Assembly (NCBI GenBank): GCA_964358645.1
Contig: CAYHPW010000006.1
Location: forward strand, 18,692-82,691
Source: JBBTDV01 sp038042605
Lineage (GTDB): Bacteria; Bdellovibrionota; UBA1018
Direction of reading: 5' to 3'
Length of the DNA stretch: 64,000 nt
Under the pieces are notes generated by a model, which searched no databases, was not told the DNA's origin, and worked only from the letters and a program-made list of their open reading frames with translations. Within the stretch, counting starts at the first letter, position 1; each line of letters starts with the position of its first letter. The translations under genes were made by a program, and so were the position numbers. Of the stretch, positions 9,123 through 18,329 are shown piece after piece.

Positions 9123-10786
9123 GCATGGTCAGCGCTGATACCAAAGTCATTAAAGCAGCTAGTACGATGGGCTTTGCTACATTTTTGAGCCGCATCCTTG
9201 GATTGGTGCGTGAGCAGGTTTTTGCAGTCATGTTTGGTGCCGGCAACTTCATGGATGCATTTAATGTCGCTTTTCGGATACCGAATCTTTTAAGGGATCT
9301 TTTTGCTGAAGGAGCTATGAGCGCCTCTCTTGTTCCGACGTTTATTCGTGCTAGGACTGAGGGCGGAGAGAAGCGCGCCTGGCGTGTTGCCGGCCTTGTG
9401 TTTAGGGTGCTGGCAGTGTCCGTTAGCGTGCTTACATTGGTCGGACTCATATTTGCTCCGGAGCTGGTGTCGTTATACGCTTCAGCATTCAAGAGTATTC
9501 CAGGCAAATTTGAGCTTACCGTGCGCATGACTCGCACGATGTTTCCATTTTTCCCCCTGGTTGCGCTTGCAGCGGCATTTATGGGGGTATTGAATGCTTG
9601 CGGTATTTTTTTCATGCCCGCCCTGTCTTCAGCGCTTTTCAATATCACTTCAATCATAGTGGGCGTGGCATGTGCAGTTTTTTTCTCTGGATATGGAGCT
9701 AAGTTTGGACTGCATCCGATAGAAGGAATGGCTATTGGTGTTTTAACCGGTGGCTTGATGCAGGCAGTTTGCCAGCTTCCGTCGCTATACAAGACGGGGT
9801 ATAAGTGGGTTGCGCAAAGCCGGGAAGAGTATCTACCGTGGTATAAAGAACCTTATCTAAGGCAGATATTATTGCTGATGGTACCAGGCACGATTGGTCT
9901 TGCAGCCACACAAGTAAATATCTTGATAAATACGATTTTGGCGACATCACAAGGGACGGGTGCGGTTTCATGGCTCAATTATGCATTCAGGCTTATGCAA
10001 TTCCCGATAGGTGTTTTTGGGGTATCGCTAGCTATTGCAACTCTTCCCACTTTTTCCCAGCAATTGGTGAGTCGGGATATGCAATCTGCTAGTGAAACCT
10101 TATCTAGAAGCCTGCGTCATGTATTTGCAATCAACTTGCCTGCATCAGCCGGACTTGCGTTTCTTGGCATCCCGATTATTAAAGTGATTTTCCAGTACGG
10201 AAGATTTCAGGTTGAAGATACACACGCCACAGCCCTGGCTTTAACTATGTATGCTATTGGATTGACGGCATATTCCGCAGTTAAAATCCTTGTTCCGGCT
10301 TGTTATGCATTTGGAAATACCCGGGTTCCGGTGGTTTCAAGTGTGTTAGCGGTATTAGTAACCATTTGTCTAAATCTTCTGTTGATAGGGCCATTCGGTT
10401 ATTGGGGATTGGCTTTAGGTACCTCGGTTGCAGCAGTAGTTAATGCAGTGTATTTGATTCGCGCGATTCAGTTAATGTTTGGCAAGTACGATGTCGATTT
10501 CCCTGTTATGCCTATTATTAAAGCGTTTGGGAGTCATCTCGTGATAGCAGTTTTAATGGGTGCGGCTTGTCTGGGTACAAATGAAATTCTTGAGATTTTG
10601 CTTCCGGATACATTTTTAGGCACTTGGCTGCCTTTCGTGAGAGCTATGAAAATGAGCATTTTACTGCTTGAGGGTATATTTATAGTCTTTATCCTTGCTA
10701 AAATGTTGAATCTTTCCGAAACATCAGAAATTTTTAGTCTTTTTTTTGAAAAATTTAAAAAGAAGCTGAGAGTAAAGGCGATTTGA
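9095..10786 (+). CDS. murJ: Lipid II flippase MurJ
   Basis: The 563-residue protein has about 14 hydrophobic segments and the MurJ/MviN N-terminal signature: FLSRILGLVREQVFAVMFG, then MDAFNVAFRIPNLLRDLFAEGAMS. MurJ flips lipid II across the inner membrane for peptidoglycan synthesis. The start is GTG at 9095, preceded by GAGGGG at 9081-9086, and overlaps the preceding small gene by 28 bp. The E. coli protein has 511 residues; the extra length lies at the C-terminus, which ends in a Lys/Phe-rich tail. Confidence 0.95.
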   Translation: MAKKDIQHLSMVSADTKVIKAASTMGFATFLSRILGLVREQVFAVMFGAGNFMDAFNVAFRIPNLLRDLFAEGAMSASLVPTFIRARTEGGEKRAWRVAGLVFRVLAVSVSVLTLVGLIFAPELVSLYASAFKSIPGKFELTVRMTRTMFPFFPLVALAAAFMGVLNACGIFFMPALSSALFNITSIIVGVACAVFFSGYGAKFGLHPIEGMAIGVLTGGLMQAVCQLPSLYKTGYKWVAQSREEYLPWYKEPYLRQILLLMVPGTIGLAATQVNILINTILATSQGTGAVSWLNYAFRLMQFPIGVFGVSLAIATLPTFSQQLVSRDMQSASETLSRSLRHVFAINLPASAGLAFLGIPIIKVIFQYGRFQVEDTHATALALTMYAIGLTAYSAVKILVPACYAFGNTRVPVVSSVLAVLVTICLNLLLIGPFGYWGLALGTSVAAVVNAVYLIRAIQLMFGKYDVDFPVMPIIKAFGSHLVIAVLMGAACLGTNEILEILLPDTFLGTWLPFVRAMKMSILLLEGIFIVFILAKMLNLSETSEIFSLFFEKFKKKLRVKAI

Positions 10787-10819
10787 GCTAATGTCATTAT
10801 TAGAAATCAGGAGGTTGCT

Positions 10820-11266
10820 ATGACTACACGAAGGGATACTGTGGCTCTGTTGTGCAAAAGCATAGTCAATCGCTTGGAGAACCGTAAATCCATCAGTTTT
10901 CCACCACGATTAAGGCAGATAATCAATGAGGAGATCCTTGGATTGATCGGGCCTTTCATACTAACTAACCAGGATTTGCGGGAAAGAACACTTGCCAGGA
11001 TAGGGGCGAGGGCGGAATTCCTTCAAGATAAGCAATTTACGGAAAGTGAACAGTATAAGGCAGCTAGAGCAGTTATACGTGCCACATTCGGCGATGATGA
11101 ATTAAACGGTCTTTATTTCCAAAAGCCACTGAAGTCAATTGCCGCCATTATTGTAGAGTATTTTATGCGTTCGTCCCATATTGATGACGTTTATGAAACC
11201 GATGAGGATCTCGAATTACAGATAGTGGAAGTCATCAAGAATTTTGACGAATCAAAACTTCACTAA
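10820..11266 (+). CDS. DUF507-like conserved protein
   Basis: The 148-residue soluble protein is preceded by a strong AGGAGG. It is helical and contains NEEILGLIGPFILTNQDLRERTLARIG and a C-terminal FMRSSHIDDVYETDEDLE block. The pattern resembles the DUF507 family, of unknown function and found in several delta-proteobacterial lineages. The match was made by eye and is moderate. It follows murJ by 33 bp and may share its transcript. Confidence 0.55.
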   Translation: MTTRRDTVALLCKSIVNRLENRKSISFPPRLRQIINEEILGLIGPFILTNQDLRERTLARIGARAEFLQDKQFTESEQYKAARAVIRATFGDDELNGLYFQKPLKSIAAIIVEYFMRSSHIDDVYETDEDLELQIVEVIKNFDESKLH

Positions 11267-11280
11267 AAAATATACCGTTG

Positions 11281-12933
11281 TTATAATCCCACTTCATAAA
11301 ATGCTTTAGATACTTTGGTGCATGTGTCGCTATCAAACAGGTTTTTGCATGCGCTCATGGTCGCTGAAGCCGCTGTTTTGAAATCAGCATTAGCGTTGAG
11401 ATATTGTGTGAGTACGACATAGTACAGTTTTTCAGTACGTGGTCTGCCGATGGCTTCATGCACCAGGTATGACGCATGACTAGGAATGGTGGAGTTCACA
11501 TGAACCCAGCAGTTATCGTTAGAGCGGTTACACATATCATCTTCAGGTAACTTTTCACGCATTGCCGCCGGATACGGAGTGCTTATGAGGTTACCATCGC
11601 TATCAGGTATTTTTGTCCTAATGCTGCCAGGATTGGCTAGGTCACGAATGCCTTTGCGCGGAGTTTGCTTTAAAAATACGTTACGCCCAACTATCCAGTT
11701 ATTGTCATCGGCAATCATCTTGCCGAAGAAATCGGAATATGCCTCGTTAAGAGCACCGGACTCGCTCATATATAAAAGCTTTGCGGTTTGCGAGGTGACT
11801 CCATGGGTCATCTCGTGGCCTGCTACATCCATGGCGTTAGTAAAGTCTCCGAAGATTTCGCCATCCCCGTCACCATATGCCATGATGTTTTTGTCAGTGC
11901 TCCAAAAGGCGTTTGAGAATTTGCGTCCTATGTGAACGATGCTGACCAGTGTTGATCCGTTTCCATCATAGCTGTTACGGTTATGTTTGGTGCGGAAATA
12001 ATCAATGACACGTTTGGAATTGCTCGTAGCCTGTCTGGTGCTTGAATCAGCTTCTCTGATATATCGGTTGCGCGAAAATACCTTGTTGCATGAGGTATGA
12101 TTTACTAGGAGAGGCGCGCCGGACTTTTGGTCAAGTACCTGGCACTTGTTTCTTAGTTGTTCTATTTCTTCCTTCGTCACGGTTGATGGATCGATTTCAA
12201 CAGCTTGATCTTTGGCTGAATGAATATCAATCTGTGAAACCCGTGTATGGCGGATCGGATTGATTGTAAGAATATGTGAAATATCCGCAAGGACTAACCC
12301 TGTATGCGCATCGATTATTATGTCGTGCCCACCGTCGGAAGCATTTTCCATTAGGTCAATCCAATAAACCAATTTCGCACTGTTGGCGCCAGGTCGTGGC
12401 AGGATCTTTAATTCAGGTCTTTGCCGGGCTGATCTATCGCCAACAATTCCTCTGGCGAGGTTCATGGCTGTTTCTGCATTTAATGATGGTTCGGTGTTTA
12501 ATTCAAATTTGTGGATAATATTGCGGATTTCAACTTCTTTTTTCCCTTTATGATGAAAGGACATGGATCCCACCACTTCAATTCCGCGAAAGTAGTGCTG
12601 GAACTTTGTTGTTTTAATTTGAGAGTCCTCATCAGTAACCCGCTGCGTAATACTTAGAGCGTGTGCTCCGTTATCAATGCTTAATAAAAACTTTATTGAG
12701 GGATCTTCGCTTACCGTGGTGTAGGCATCGCTCAGCTCTTGAATTGGGTTATCTTCTATCTGAGGTTTTGGAAATATAGAAAATGAGTCACTTGCCGGTG
12801 AGGAAGTTTGGGCAAACGCATATTTAAGAGTTGCTAGTTGTACCAAACAAAATTGGCTAATGATGATGGTGTATAAAGAGATGATGCAAAAGAGATTGGT
12901 TTTTTTGCCTTCGTATAGTTTTTTCAATTTCAC
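11281..12933 (-). CDS. Thermolysin-like (M4) secreted metalloprotease
   Basis: The start is GTG at 12933, behind AAGGGGGGGGG five bases upstream; an in-frame ATG at 12975 lacks a ribosome binding site. A signal peptide ends near AFAQ. An FTP/PepSY-type propeptide (about 60-200) precedes the catalytic domain. Zinc ligands and catalytic Glu are in VAGHEMTHGVT (about 372), the third ligand in SGALNEAYSDFFG, and the proton-donor His in VHVNSTIPSHASYL. Family members are activated after secretion and degrade external protein, consistent with a predatory or scavenging lifestyle (inference). A G9 tract in the ribosome binding site could allow phase variation. Confidence 0.9.
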   Translation of the reverse strand: MKLKKLYEGKKTNLFCIISLYTIIISQFCLVQLATLKYAFAQTSSPASDSFSIFPKPQIEDNPIQELSDAYTTVSEDPSIKFLLSIDNGAHALSITQRVTDEDSQIKTTKFQHYFRGIEVVGSMSFHHKGKKEVEIRNIIHKFELNTEPSLNAETAMNLARGIVGDRSARQRPELKILPRPGANSAKLVYWIDLMENASDGGHDIIIDAHTGLVLADISHILTINPIRHTRVSQIDIHSAKDQAVEIDPSTVTKEEIEQLRNKCQVLDQKSGAPLLVNHTSCNKVFSRNRYIREADSSTRQATSNSKRVIDYFRTKHNRNSYDGNGSTLVSIVHIGRKFSNAFWSTDKNIMAYGDGDGEIFGDFTNAMDVAGHEMTHGVTSQTAKLLYMSESGALNEAYSDFFGKMIADDNNWIVGRNVFLKQTPRKGIRDLANPGSIRTKIPDSDGNLISTPYPAAMREKLPEDDMCNRSNDNCWVHVNSTIPSHASYLVHEAIGRPRTEKLYYVVLTQYLNANADFKTAASATMSACKNLFDSDTCTKVSKAFYEVGL

Positions 12934-13263
12934 GGTGTCCCCCCCCCTTGAGTTAAACCGTAAGAGGGAAAACATACTAGCAAGTCCCAGACCAAGATGG
13001 CATTGCTAAAAAAAGCAGACAAATCGAGTAGATAACTACTATATTTTTAATGAGGTCAAAATTACTAAGTGATTACGCTTAATATCAAATAAATTTTATA
13101 TATATTACTGCATAGCGTTTAAGTTTTTTACACTGTAAAAAACTTAGTGATGTTTTAATTACAATGGAAATCCGTGTTCACTTAAGGTTTTGTTTTTAAG
13201 CCATAAAAAAAATTTTTTAATTAACTTTTTTGGTTACCGTGTTGCAGCAATTACTCGTGCCGC
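12934..13263. other. AT-rich intergenic region upstream of the M4 protease
   Basis: The 330-bp spacer between the divergent protease and the 13264 gene is strongly AT-rich, with runs of A and T around 13080-13220. It probably holds both promoters. I cannot assign a convincing -35/-10 pair or a coding sequence. Confidence 0.4.
12939..12949 (-). promoter_or_regulatory. Ribosome binding site containing a G9 homopolymer
   Basis: On the coding strand the sequence reads AA followed by nine G, ending five bases before the GTG at 12933. A homopolymer this long is prone to slippage, which would alter ribosome binding strength or spacing. Confidence 0.6.
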
Positions 13264-13563
13264 ATGTCGTCACGTTATTTTATCGTGTTTGTTTACTCAT
13301 TCTTGATAGGTGTTCTAGCCTGGTGGTCAAACACTGTTGATTCTTCAGCTAGGAATCGTTCTTTGTATAATTCAGAGCTTAAGAATTCCAATTTGCTTCA
13401 GAGTCTTTTTAAAGAGTCGCCTTTTGTGTCGTTTAGCCCCCCCGGTGAAATAAGAGCCGAAGGGCATGGGCAAAGGCTTATGAATGCCAATCCAAAGGAT
13501 ATTACCGATAGAAAATTAGGAAGCGCTGAACGTGATTTGGAAATAGAACCCCTTGAAAAATAA
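13264..13563 (+). CDS. Small membrane-anchored hypothetical protein
   Basis: A 99-residue product with one N-terminal hydrophobic segment (about 5-22), then a polar region with SPPGEIRAEGHGQRLM. No recognised family and no clear ribosome binding site. It lies upstream of and co-directional with the MltD-like gene, separated by 109 bp. The hydrophobic helix and frame length argue for a real gene, but only moderately. Confidence 0.45.
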   Translation: MSSRYFIVFVYSFLIGVLAWWSNTVDSSARNRSLYNSELKNSNLLQSLFKESPFVSFSPPGEIRAEGHGQRLMNANPKDITDRKLGSAERDLEIEPLEK

Positions 13564-13672
13564 CTTTGTGGCTCAGATTTGAATTATTTGGATTGATAAC
13601 ATAAACTTTGATTTTAGCAGGGTCATATCGCTATAGATGTATCTTGCTAATTGAAGGGAAGGGCCATCAAGG

Positions 13673-15289
13673 ATGAGGTTGCTATTTATATCCACATTAA
13701 TCGGCGCAGTTGGCGTATTTTTTACAGGGTGCGCCCATGTTCAACAAACATCTCCACCTGTCGTTGTTGCGGAAAATGCCGTTGCACAAGAAAATAAGCC
13801 ATTAATTGGTGAGACACCCCAGGTATTTAAAGCCAGTGACACGAAAGCACTTGAAAAAAACATTGTGGTAAGGGGGATAAAGCTGAAAGTTAAGGACTTT
13901 GATTTTCCCATAACTATAAACTCCAAGGTCGAACAATGGATTGATTATTTTTGTTATGGGTCTGGCCGTGTTTACTTCAGCAGATATCTGGAAAGGTCTG
14001 AGTTTTTTATTCCTTATATTCTCCCTCTTTTAAAACAGAATGGCATGCCTGAGGATCTGGTGTACCTGGCAATGATCGAAAGCGGTTTTAATAATTTCGC
14101 CAGATCGCGTGCAAAGGCTGTGGGGCCATGGCAATTTATTTCAGCTACAGGCAAACGTTATGGCCTTATGGTCAATTGGTGGGTTGATGAACGCAGGGAT
14201 ATACATAAATCTACATTGGCCGCAGTGGAGTATCTTAGGGATCTTTACTCAATTTTTCAACGCTGGGAACTGGCAGCGGCAGCGTATAACGCAGGAGAGG
14301 CTAAAGTAGCACGAGCGGTGAGGAGATTTGGGACCAAGGATTTTTGGACGATTTCAAAACACAGATTCTTACGCCCGGAGACACGTGACTATGTACCAAA
14401 GATAATTGCCGCTGCCATTATAGCAAAGAATCGTGAGTTGTTCGGTTTTCCAAACGTGGCTCATAAACCCGGTGTGGATGAGGCTGTCGCCGGTGATGGA
14501 GAGGTCGTCAAACTTGTGAGGACGGATAAGCCGGAGGAAAAACTTAAAGAAGAATTGGCTGATATTGAAGGGATTGACGAATTAGAAAAATCTGATGACA
14601 TACGAGAAGAGCCGGGGAATGCGGGTGCAAAACCAGCCGTGACACTGACGGCCGCTTATGTCGCGGAACAGGAGACGCCAGAGACAAAAGCGCAGGGCAC
14701 CGCTGCTACAAAGCAAGCCAAACCGGTTCCAACACCGCATGTGACGAAGACAGGTGAAGTCGGAGGCGAGGAATTAGTGGAGTTCGAATTACAAAGCCCG
14801 GCTGATTTGCTGAAGATCGCACGCGCGGCCGGTTTGTCATATCTTACGGTGAAAAGCCTGAACCCAGAACTTATCCGATGGTGCACGCCTCCAATGATGG
14901 GGGCATATAAAATAAAATTGCCGGCATCTACGAGGGAAAGATTTATGGAGACATATAATCACGAAGCTTTTCCCCGCGAAGTGCGATTCATGACTTATAA
15001 GGTGCGGCGTGGTGATACATTACAACGTATAGCAGGGCGTTTTGGGATAAAGGTTGATCCTATAGTGGATCTGAACGGAGTTTCGTCGAGGATGCCTTTG
15101 CGCAATGGCATTAATGTTGTTCTTCCAATGCCGAGTGATCGCTCTCGTTCTGTTGCATCACTTGAAATCAGGGATCCGCCCGAGCGGCGCAGGTATCGCC
15201 GCGGACGTAATAAAGGAACGCGTTCTCATCTAAAGATCAGTTATGAGGAACGCGAAGCCGTCCGTGCCAAACAGCGCCCCGGCACTTAG
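13673..15289 (+). CDS. mltD: MltD-like membrane-bound lytic murein transglycosylase
   Basis: The signal sequence ends in a lipobox (FFTGC, Cys near 20), so this is a lipoprotein. The SLT domain spans about 105-230: catalytic Glu in AMIESGFNN (near 134), then AVGPWQFISATGKRYGL and AAAYNAGEAKVARA. A Glu/Ala/Lys-rich linker (about 270-360) leads to a LysM-like segment (YKVRRGDTLQRIAGRFG, about 443-487) and a basic C-terminal tail. Family members cleave peptidoglycan to 1,6-anhydro products in the periplasm. Only one LysM is clear. lysC starts 14 bp downstream. Confidence 0.88.
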   Translation: MRLLFISTLIGAVGVFFTGCAHVQQTSPPVVVAENAVAQENKPLIGETPQVFKASDTKALEKNIVVRGIKLKVKDFDFPITINSKVEQWIDYFCYGSGRVYFSRYLERSEFFIPYILPLLKQNGMPEDLVYLAMIESGFNNFARSRAKAVGPWQFISATGKRYGLMVNWWVDERRDIHKSTLAAVEYLRDLYSIFQRWELAAAAYNAGEAKVARAVRRFGTKDFWTISKHRFLRPETRDYVPKIIAAAIIAKNRELFGFPNVAHKPGVDEAVAGDGEVVKLVRTDKPEEKLKEELADIEGIDELEKSDDIREEPGNAGAKPAVTLTAAYVAEQETPETKAQGTAATKQAKPVPTPHVTKTGEVGGEELVEFELQSPADLLKIARAAGLSYLTVKSLNPELIRWCTPPMMGAYKIKLPASTRERFMETYNHEAFPREVRFMTYKVRRGDTLQRIAGRFGIKVDPIVDLNGVSSRMPLRNGINVVLPMPSDRSRSVASLEIRDPPERRRYRRGRNKGTRSHLKISYEEREAVRAKQRPGT

Positions 15290-15302
15290 ACAGGCACTAG
15301 AT

Positions 15303-16511
15303 ATGGCTCTTATTGTGCAGAAATTTGGTGGTACTTCCGTAGGGACACCCCAGCGGATCAGTTTGGTTGCTGATCGGATTGCAAAAGCCCATGGAAAAGG
15401 GAACAAACTGGTGGTGGTTGTTTCGGCTATGGGACAGACAACCGACGAACTGATCGAGCTGGCACGTAAGGTTTCAAGAGCCCCTTCCCAAAGAGAAATG
15501 GACATGCTTTTGTCTGTGGGTGAGCGTATATCAATGTCGCTTCTCAGTATGGCATTGATGGACAGAGGGGTGCGGGCCATTTCGTTCACTGGTTCGCAGA
15601 CCGGTATCGTGACCAATCAAAGTCATAGCAGGGCTAGAATAAAACATATATTGGGTGATCGGGTTAGGGAGAGTCTTGCTAAAGGAATGGTAGCTATCGT
15701 TGCAGGTTTCCAAGGTGTCAGTGAAGGCAAGGAAATAACCACATTGGGGCGTGGCGGATCGGATACCACGGCTGTGGCTCTGGCGGCGGCTTTAAGAGCA
15801 GATCTTTGTGAAATATTCACGGATGTTGACGGTATTTTTTCAGCCGACCCTTGTATCGTACCCAGTGCCAGGTTGTTGAAAAAAATTTCTCATGACGTGA
15901 TGGTAGAGATGTCGATTCGCGGAGCCGGGGTATTACATCCAAGGAGCGTCGAATTAGCAAAGCAGTATTCAGTTCCACTATGTGTTCGAAGCAGTTTAAA
16001 TGAAAAGGAAGGTACTTCAGTGGTGGCGGCAAAATTAAACAATGATTCAAAAGGAATGGAAGATTTCAGGGTTACGGGTGTTACATCGGATAAGGATAAG
16101 ATGCTAATTTCAATTGAGCTTACCAGACCAACAGCTATGGCAGCGGTTTGGCATAAGGCTGCCCAAGTCAGTTTAAGCGTGGTTGCGCCTTTTTTTTCCA
16201 ACGGCAATGTCTGTTTTTTTGGTGAAAAAGACGTGGAAGTGGAGTGGCGCAAGGAGCTCGATGATTTAGCGGTACAAGGTTTTGTAAGAAAGTATCAAAT
16301 TTTTTCTAAGCTTGTGCCGCTTTCCGTAGTGGGTGACCGGTTTTCCCATGACGGTCTGGCGCTTTACCGTGTTTTAGACACATTGGCGGCTAAACAAATC
16401 CCTGTGACTGTTGGAACTGCCTCTTCTCTCGCCATTACTGTAGCTGTTTCAGAGGATCATGCGGTAGATGGCGTAAAAGCGCTTCATGAAGCATTTGTGG
16501 ACAGTTCTTAG
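15303..16511 (+). CDS. lysC: Aspartate kinase
   Basis: From the ATG at 15303 the protein begins MALIVQKFGGTSVGT, the canonical N-terminus of aspartokinases; an upstream in-frame start at 15243 would overlap mltD and is rejected. Substrate and ATP sites are visible (VVVVSAMGQTTDEL; FTDVDGIFSADP near 172). ACT-type regulatory domains occupy the C-terminal ~130 residues. The enzyme phosphorylates aspartate at the head of the Lys/Thr/Met/diaminopimelate pathway. Length (402) fits monofunctional class enzymes. It probably has feedback control, but the effector cannot be read from the sequence. Confidence 0.93.
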   Translation: MALIVQKFGGTSVGTPQRISLVADRIAKAHGKGNKLVVVVSAMGQTTDELIELARKVSRAPSQREMDMLLSVGERISMSLLSMALMDRGVRAISFTGSQTGIVTNQSHSRARIKHILGDRVRESLAKGMVAIVAGFQGVSEGKEITTLGRGGSDTTAVALAAALRADLCEIFTDVDGIFSADPCIVPSARLLKKISHDVMVEMSIRGAGVLHPRSVELAKQYSVPLCVRSSLNEKEGTSVVAAKLNNDSKGMEDFRVTGVTSDKDKMLISIELTRPTAMAAVWHKAAQVSLSVVAPFFSNGNVCFFGEKDVEVEWRKELDDLAVQGFVRKYQIFSKLVPLSVVGDRFSHDGLALYRVLDTLAAKQIPVTVGTASSLAITVAVSEDHAVDGVKALHEAFVDSS

Positions 16512-16548
16512 CAGGTTTCGTAGTATGTGAGAGAGAGGTTCTGCACGG

Positions 16549-17676
16549 ATGCTATTGAGAAACGGGTTTTCTTCTTCTTCCCCAGTCGGTGTAATTGGTG
16601 ATGGTTGGGCTGCAGCGGCAGCCGTTGGTTTTCTAGCCAAATGCGATGTGCCGGTTCATTGGATATCAGGAAGCGGCGCTCGTGTAATCACGCCTTTGCC
16701 GGTACTTGAGATGGGCTTTGGACTTGGCGGAGCAGCAAAGCTTTGGCAGGAACTGGCGGGATCATGGGGGATTGATTGCGGCGAGTTGCATATAACTTCG
16801 TGTATGCGTGAATATAGGAATAAGGCTTTCAGGGAGCCTGTTTGGAATAAGGGTCCTACGCCGGAGATGCGTTTAGAAATACTAGCTGAAAGCATTTGGT
16901 CGCCGGAGCAGCGTTTTTGTGCCGTATTTGAGGGCCGTTTTGATCTCTCGCTTTGGGAGATTGAAGAAATATTGCGAAAAAAAATCCAGGTTAGCAAAGA
17001 AACCGCGCCTGTGAAAAATATTAGAGCTAATGGTGATAGCCACATTATTGTTATGGAGTCTGGCAAGGAGATCAGTGTTGAAAGAGTGATCTATGCGGAT
17101 CGTTGGTCGGAGATGTCTAAATTTGATGAAATTGAAAAATCAATTTCTTTTGTGAAGCGACAGGCGCCTGTTGGAATTATACAGACGACGCTTCAGCATG
17201 GTGGGCCGATAGGTCTGGGACTACAAGAGGGTTTTTCTATCCAACTTGTCAAGGAACGTGATGAAGATTTTGAACGGCGCGCATGGGGATATTTTCTTTC
17301 AGATGGGCGAACAAGTGTTTGGAGCGTATGTCTTTCATCCGACGAAGTTGAAGACAATCATGAGATAGGCAAGAAATTGCGTCGTATGAAAGCGGCGATT
17401 GACAAAGCTTTTAAAGGCAGCCCGATGCTGGCTTCCGCAGAATTCATGGATACTGTTGTAAGCGAGCATGTACGTTTAAACAGCGAGGCATTTTTTTCTA
17501 CAGGTAACCCAATGATTGGACCGATAATTTCAAAAAGGGGTAATGGAAAGTTTTATATTCTTTCAGACGGATATGGGCCTTCAAGTGCAATAACCCAAGT
17601 GGGTGTGTTGCTGGGCCTGATCGAGCCTTATACCAAGGCAGAAGACGTGAATTTTTCCTGCGTTACTGATCTTTAA
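16549..17676 (+). CDS. Rossmann-fold (FAD/NAD-binding-like) protein of unknown function
   Basis: A dinucleotide-binding pattern opens the protein (VGVIGDGWAAAAAVGFLAK, about 14-32), then the beta-alpha region VHWISGSG. A C-terminal ILSDGYGPSSAITQVG stretch resembles the second FAD-contact region of flavin oxidoreductases. It is preceded by GAGAGAGG-like purine sequence. The substrate is unknown and the flavin assignment is tentative. Its last ~96 bp overlap the convergent comF gene. Confidence 0.55.
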   Translation: MLLRNGFSSSSPVGVIGDGWAAAAAVGFLAKCDVPVHWISGSGARVITPLPVLEMGFGLGGAAKLWQELAGSWGIDCGELHITSCMREYRNKAFREPVWNKGPTPEMRLEILAESIWSPEQRFCAVFEGRFDLSLWEIEEILRKKIQVSKETAPVKNIRANGDSHIIVMESGKEISVERVIYADRWSEMSKFDEIEKSISFVKRQAPVGIIQTTLQHGGPIGLGLQEGFSIQLVKERDEDFERRAWGYFLSDGRTSVWSVCLSSDEVEDNHEIGKKLRRMKAAIDKAFKGSPMLASAEFMDTVVSEHVRLNSEAFFSTGNPMIGPIISKRGNGKFYILSDGYGPSSAITQVGVLLGLIEPYTKAEDVNFSCVTDL

Positions 17677-18324
17677 GACATGTGCCGCCTGTCTTAGCGT
17701 ATGACCGGTGGTCATAAAATCATCGACAAGAAGTATGTCAGAAATAGGTCTGTCAATTTCTGATGAGGCGACTGAAAAGTTAAGTTTGTTTTGAATCCTG
17801 TCTATCTGTGATAGCTCGGCCTGCCTTTTACCCTGTGTTGTTGATGGGCAGATTTTTAAGGCGGTCATTAACGGAATCTTACTTTTCTTGCTAATGGTGT
17901 GTGCGATTTTTTCAGCAGGACTGCCTCCTATCGCCCATGAGCGTTTAAATTTTTGTGGCATTGGAATAATTGCTTGTATGTTTAGTTTCTGTAATTTTAT
18001 ACAGAATGTATCCAAAACCTTGAGGATTCTCTTGTCTGAAAAAATTCCATGGCGGACTTTCCAGCGCTTCAAGACTTTATAACCAGGGCCTGCTAGTACA
18101 TAGCCAGCGTGAAATGAATCTATAAGATCATTTTTGATCCACTGCCGTGAGCAACTTAATTGAGAAGTGGCAATGCAGGCTGGGCTCGCGCAGTTTTTAC
18201 AAAGTGGTGGGCAGGGTGTGAGACTATCAATGCAGGCCGTACAATAAGGAAAAGACCGGCTCTCAGAACTGTGGTTACAGGCAGGGCAGCGAAAGAGAAT
18301 GCTTATTAAAAGATTTTGCAGCAC
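17581..18324 (-). CDS. comF: ComF family phosphoribosyltransferase-like protein
   Basis: An N-terminal zinc-ribbon-like region holds paired cysteines (FRCPACNHSS, YCTACIDS, CKNCASPAC). A type I phosphoribosyltransferase fold follows, ending in the PRPP-binding motif ILLVDDFMTTGHTL (about 200-213). ComF proteins act in DNA uptake during competence; some Gram-negative homologues (GntX) have other roles. It is the last gene of a long minus-strand series, 5 bp after pfkA. Its 3' end overlaps the opposing 16549 gene by 96 bp, unusually long for a convergent pair. Confidence 0.85.
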   Translation of the reverse strand: MLQNLLISILFRCPACNHSSESRSFPYCTACIDSLTPCPPLCKNCASPACIATSQLSCSRQWIKNDLIDSFHAGYVLAGPGYKVLKRWKVRHGIFSDKRILKVLDTFCIKLQKLNIQAIIPMPQKFKRSWAIGGSPAEKIAHTISKKSKIPLMTALKICPSTTQGKRQAELSQIDRIQNKLNFSVASSEIDRPISDILLVDDFMTTGHTLRQAAHVLKISNAGKIHVFCLGIRLDQAQQHTHLGYCT

Positions 18325-18329
18325 ATGCC

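Noticed and set aside
9112..9792. 226-codon open frame on the minus strand inside murJ
   Set aside because: It lies entirely opposite a clear MurJ coding sequence and has no recognisable domain; a by-product of codon bias.
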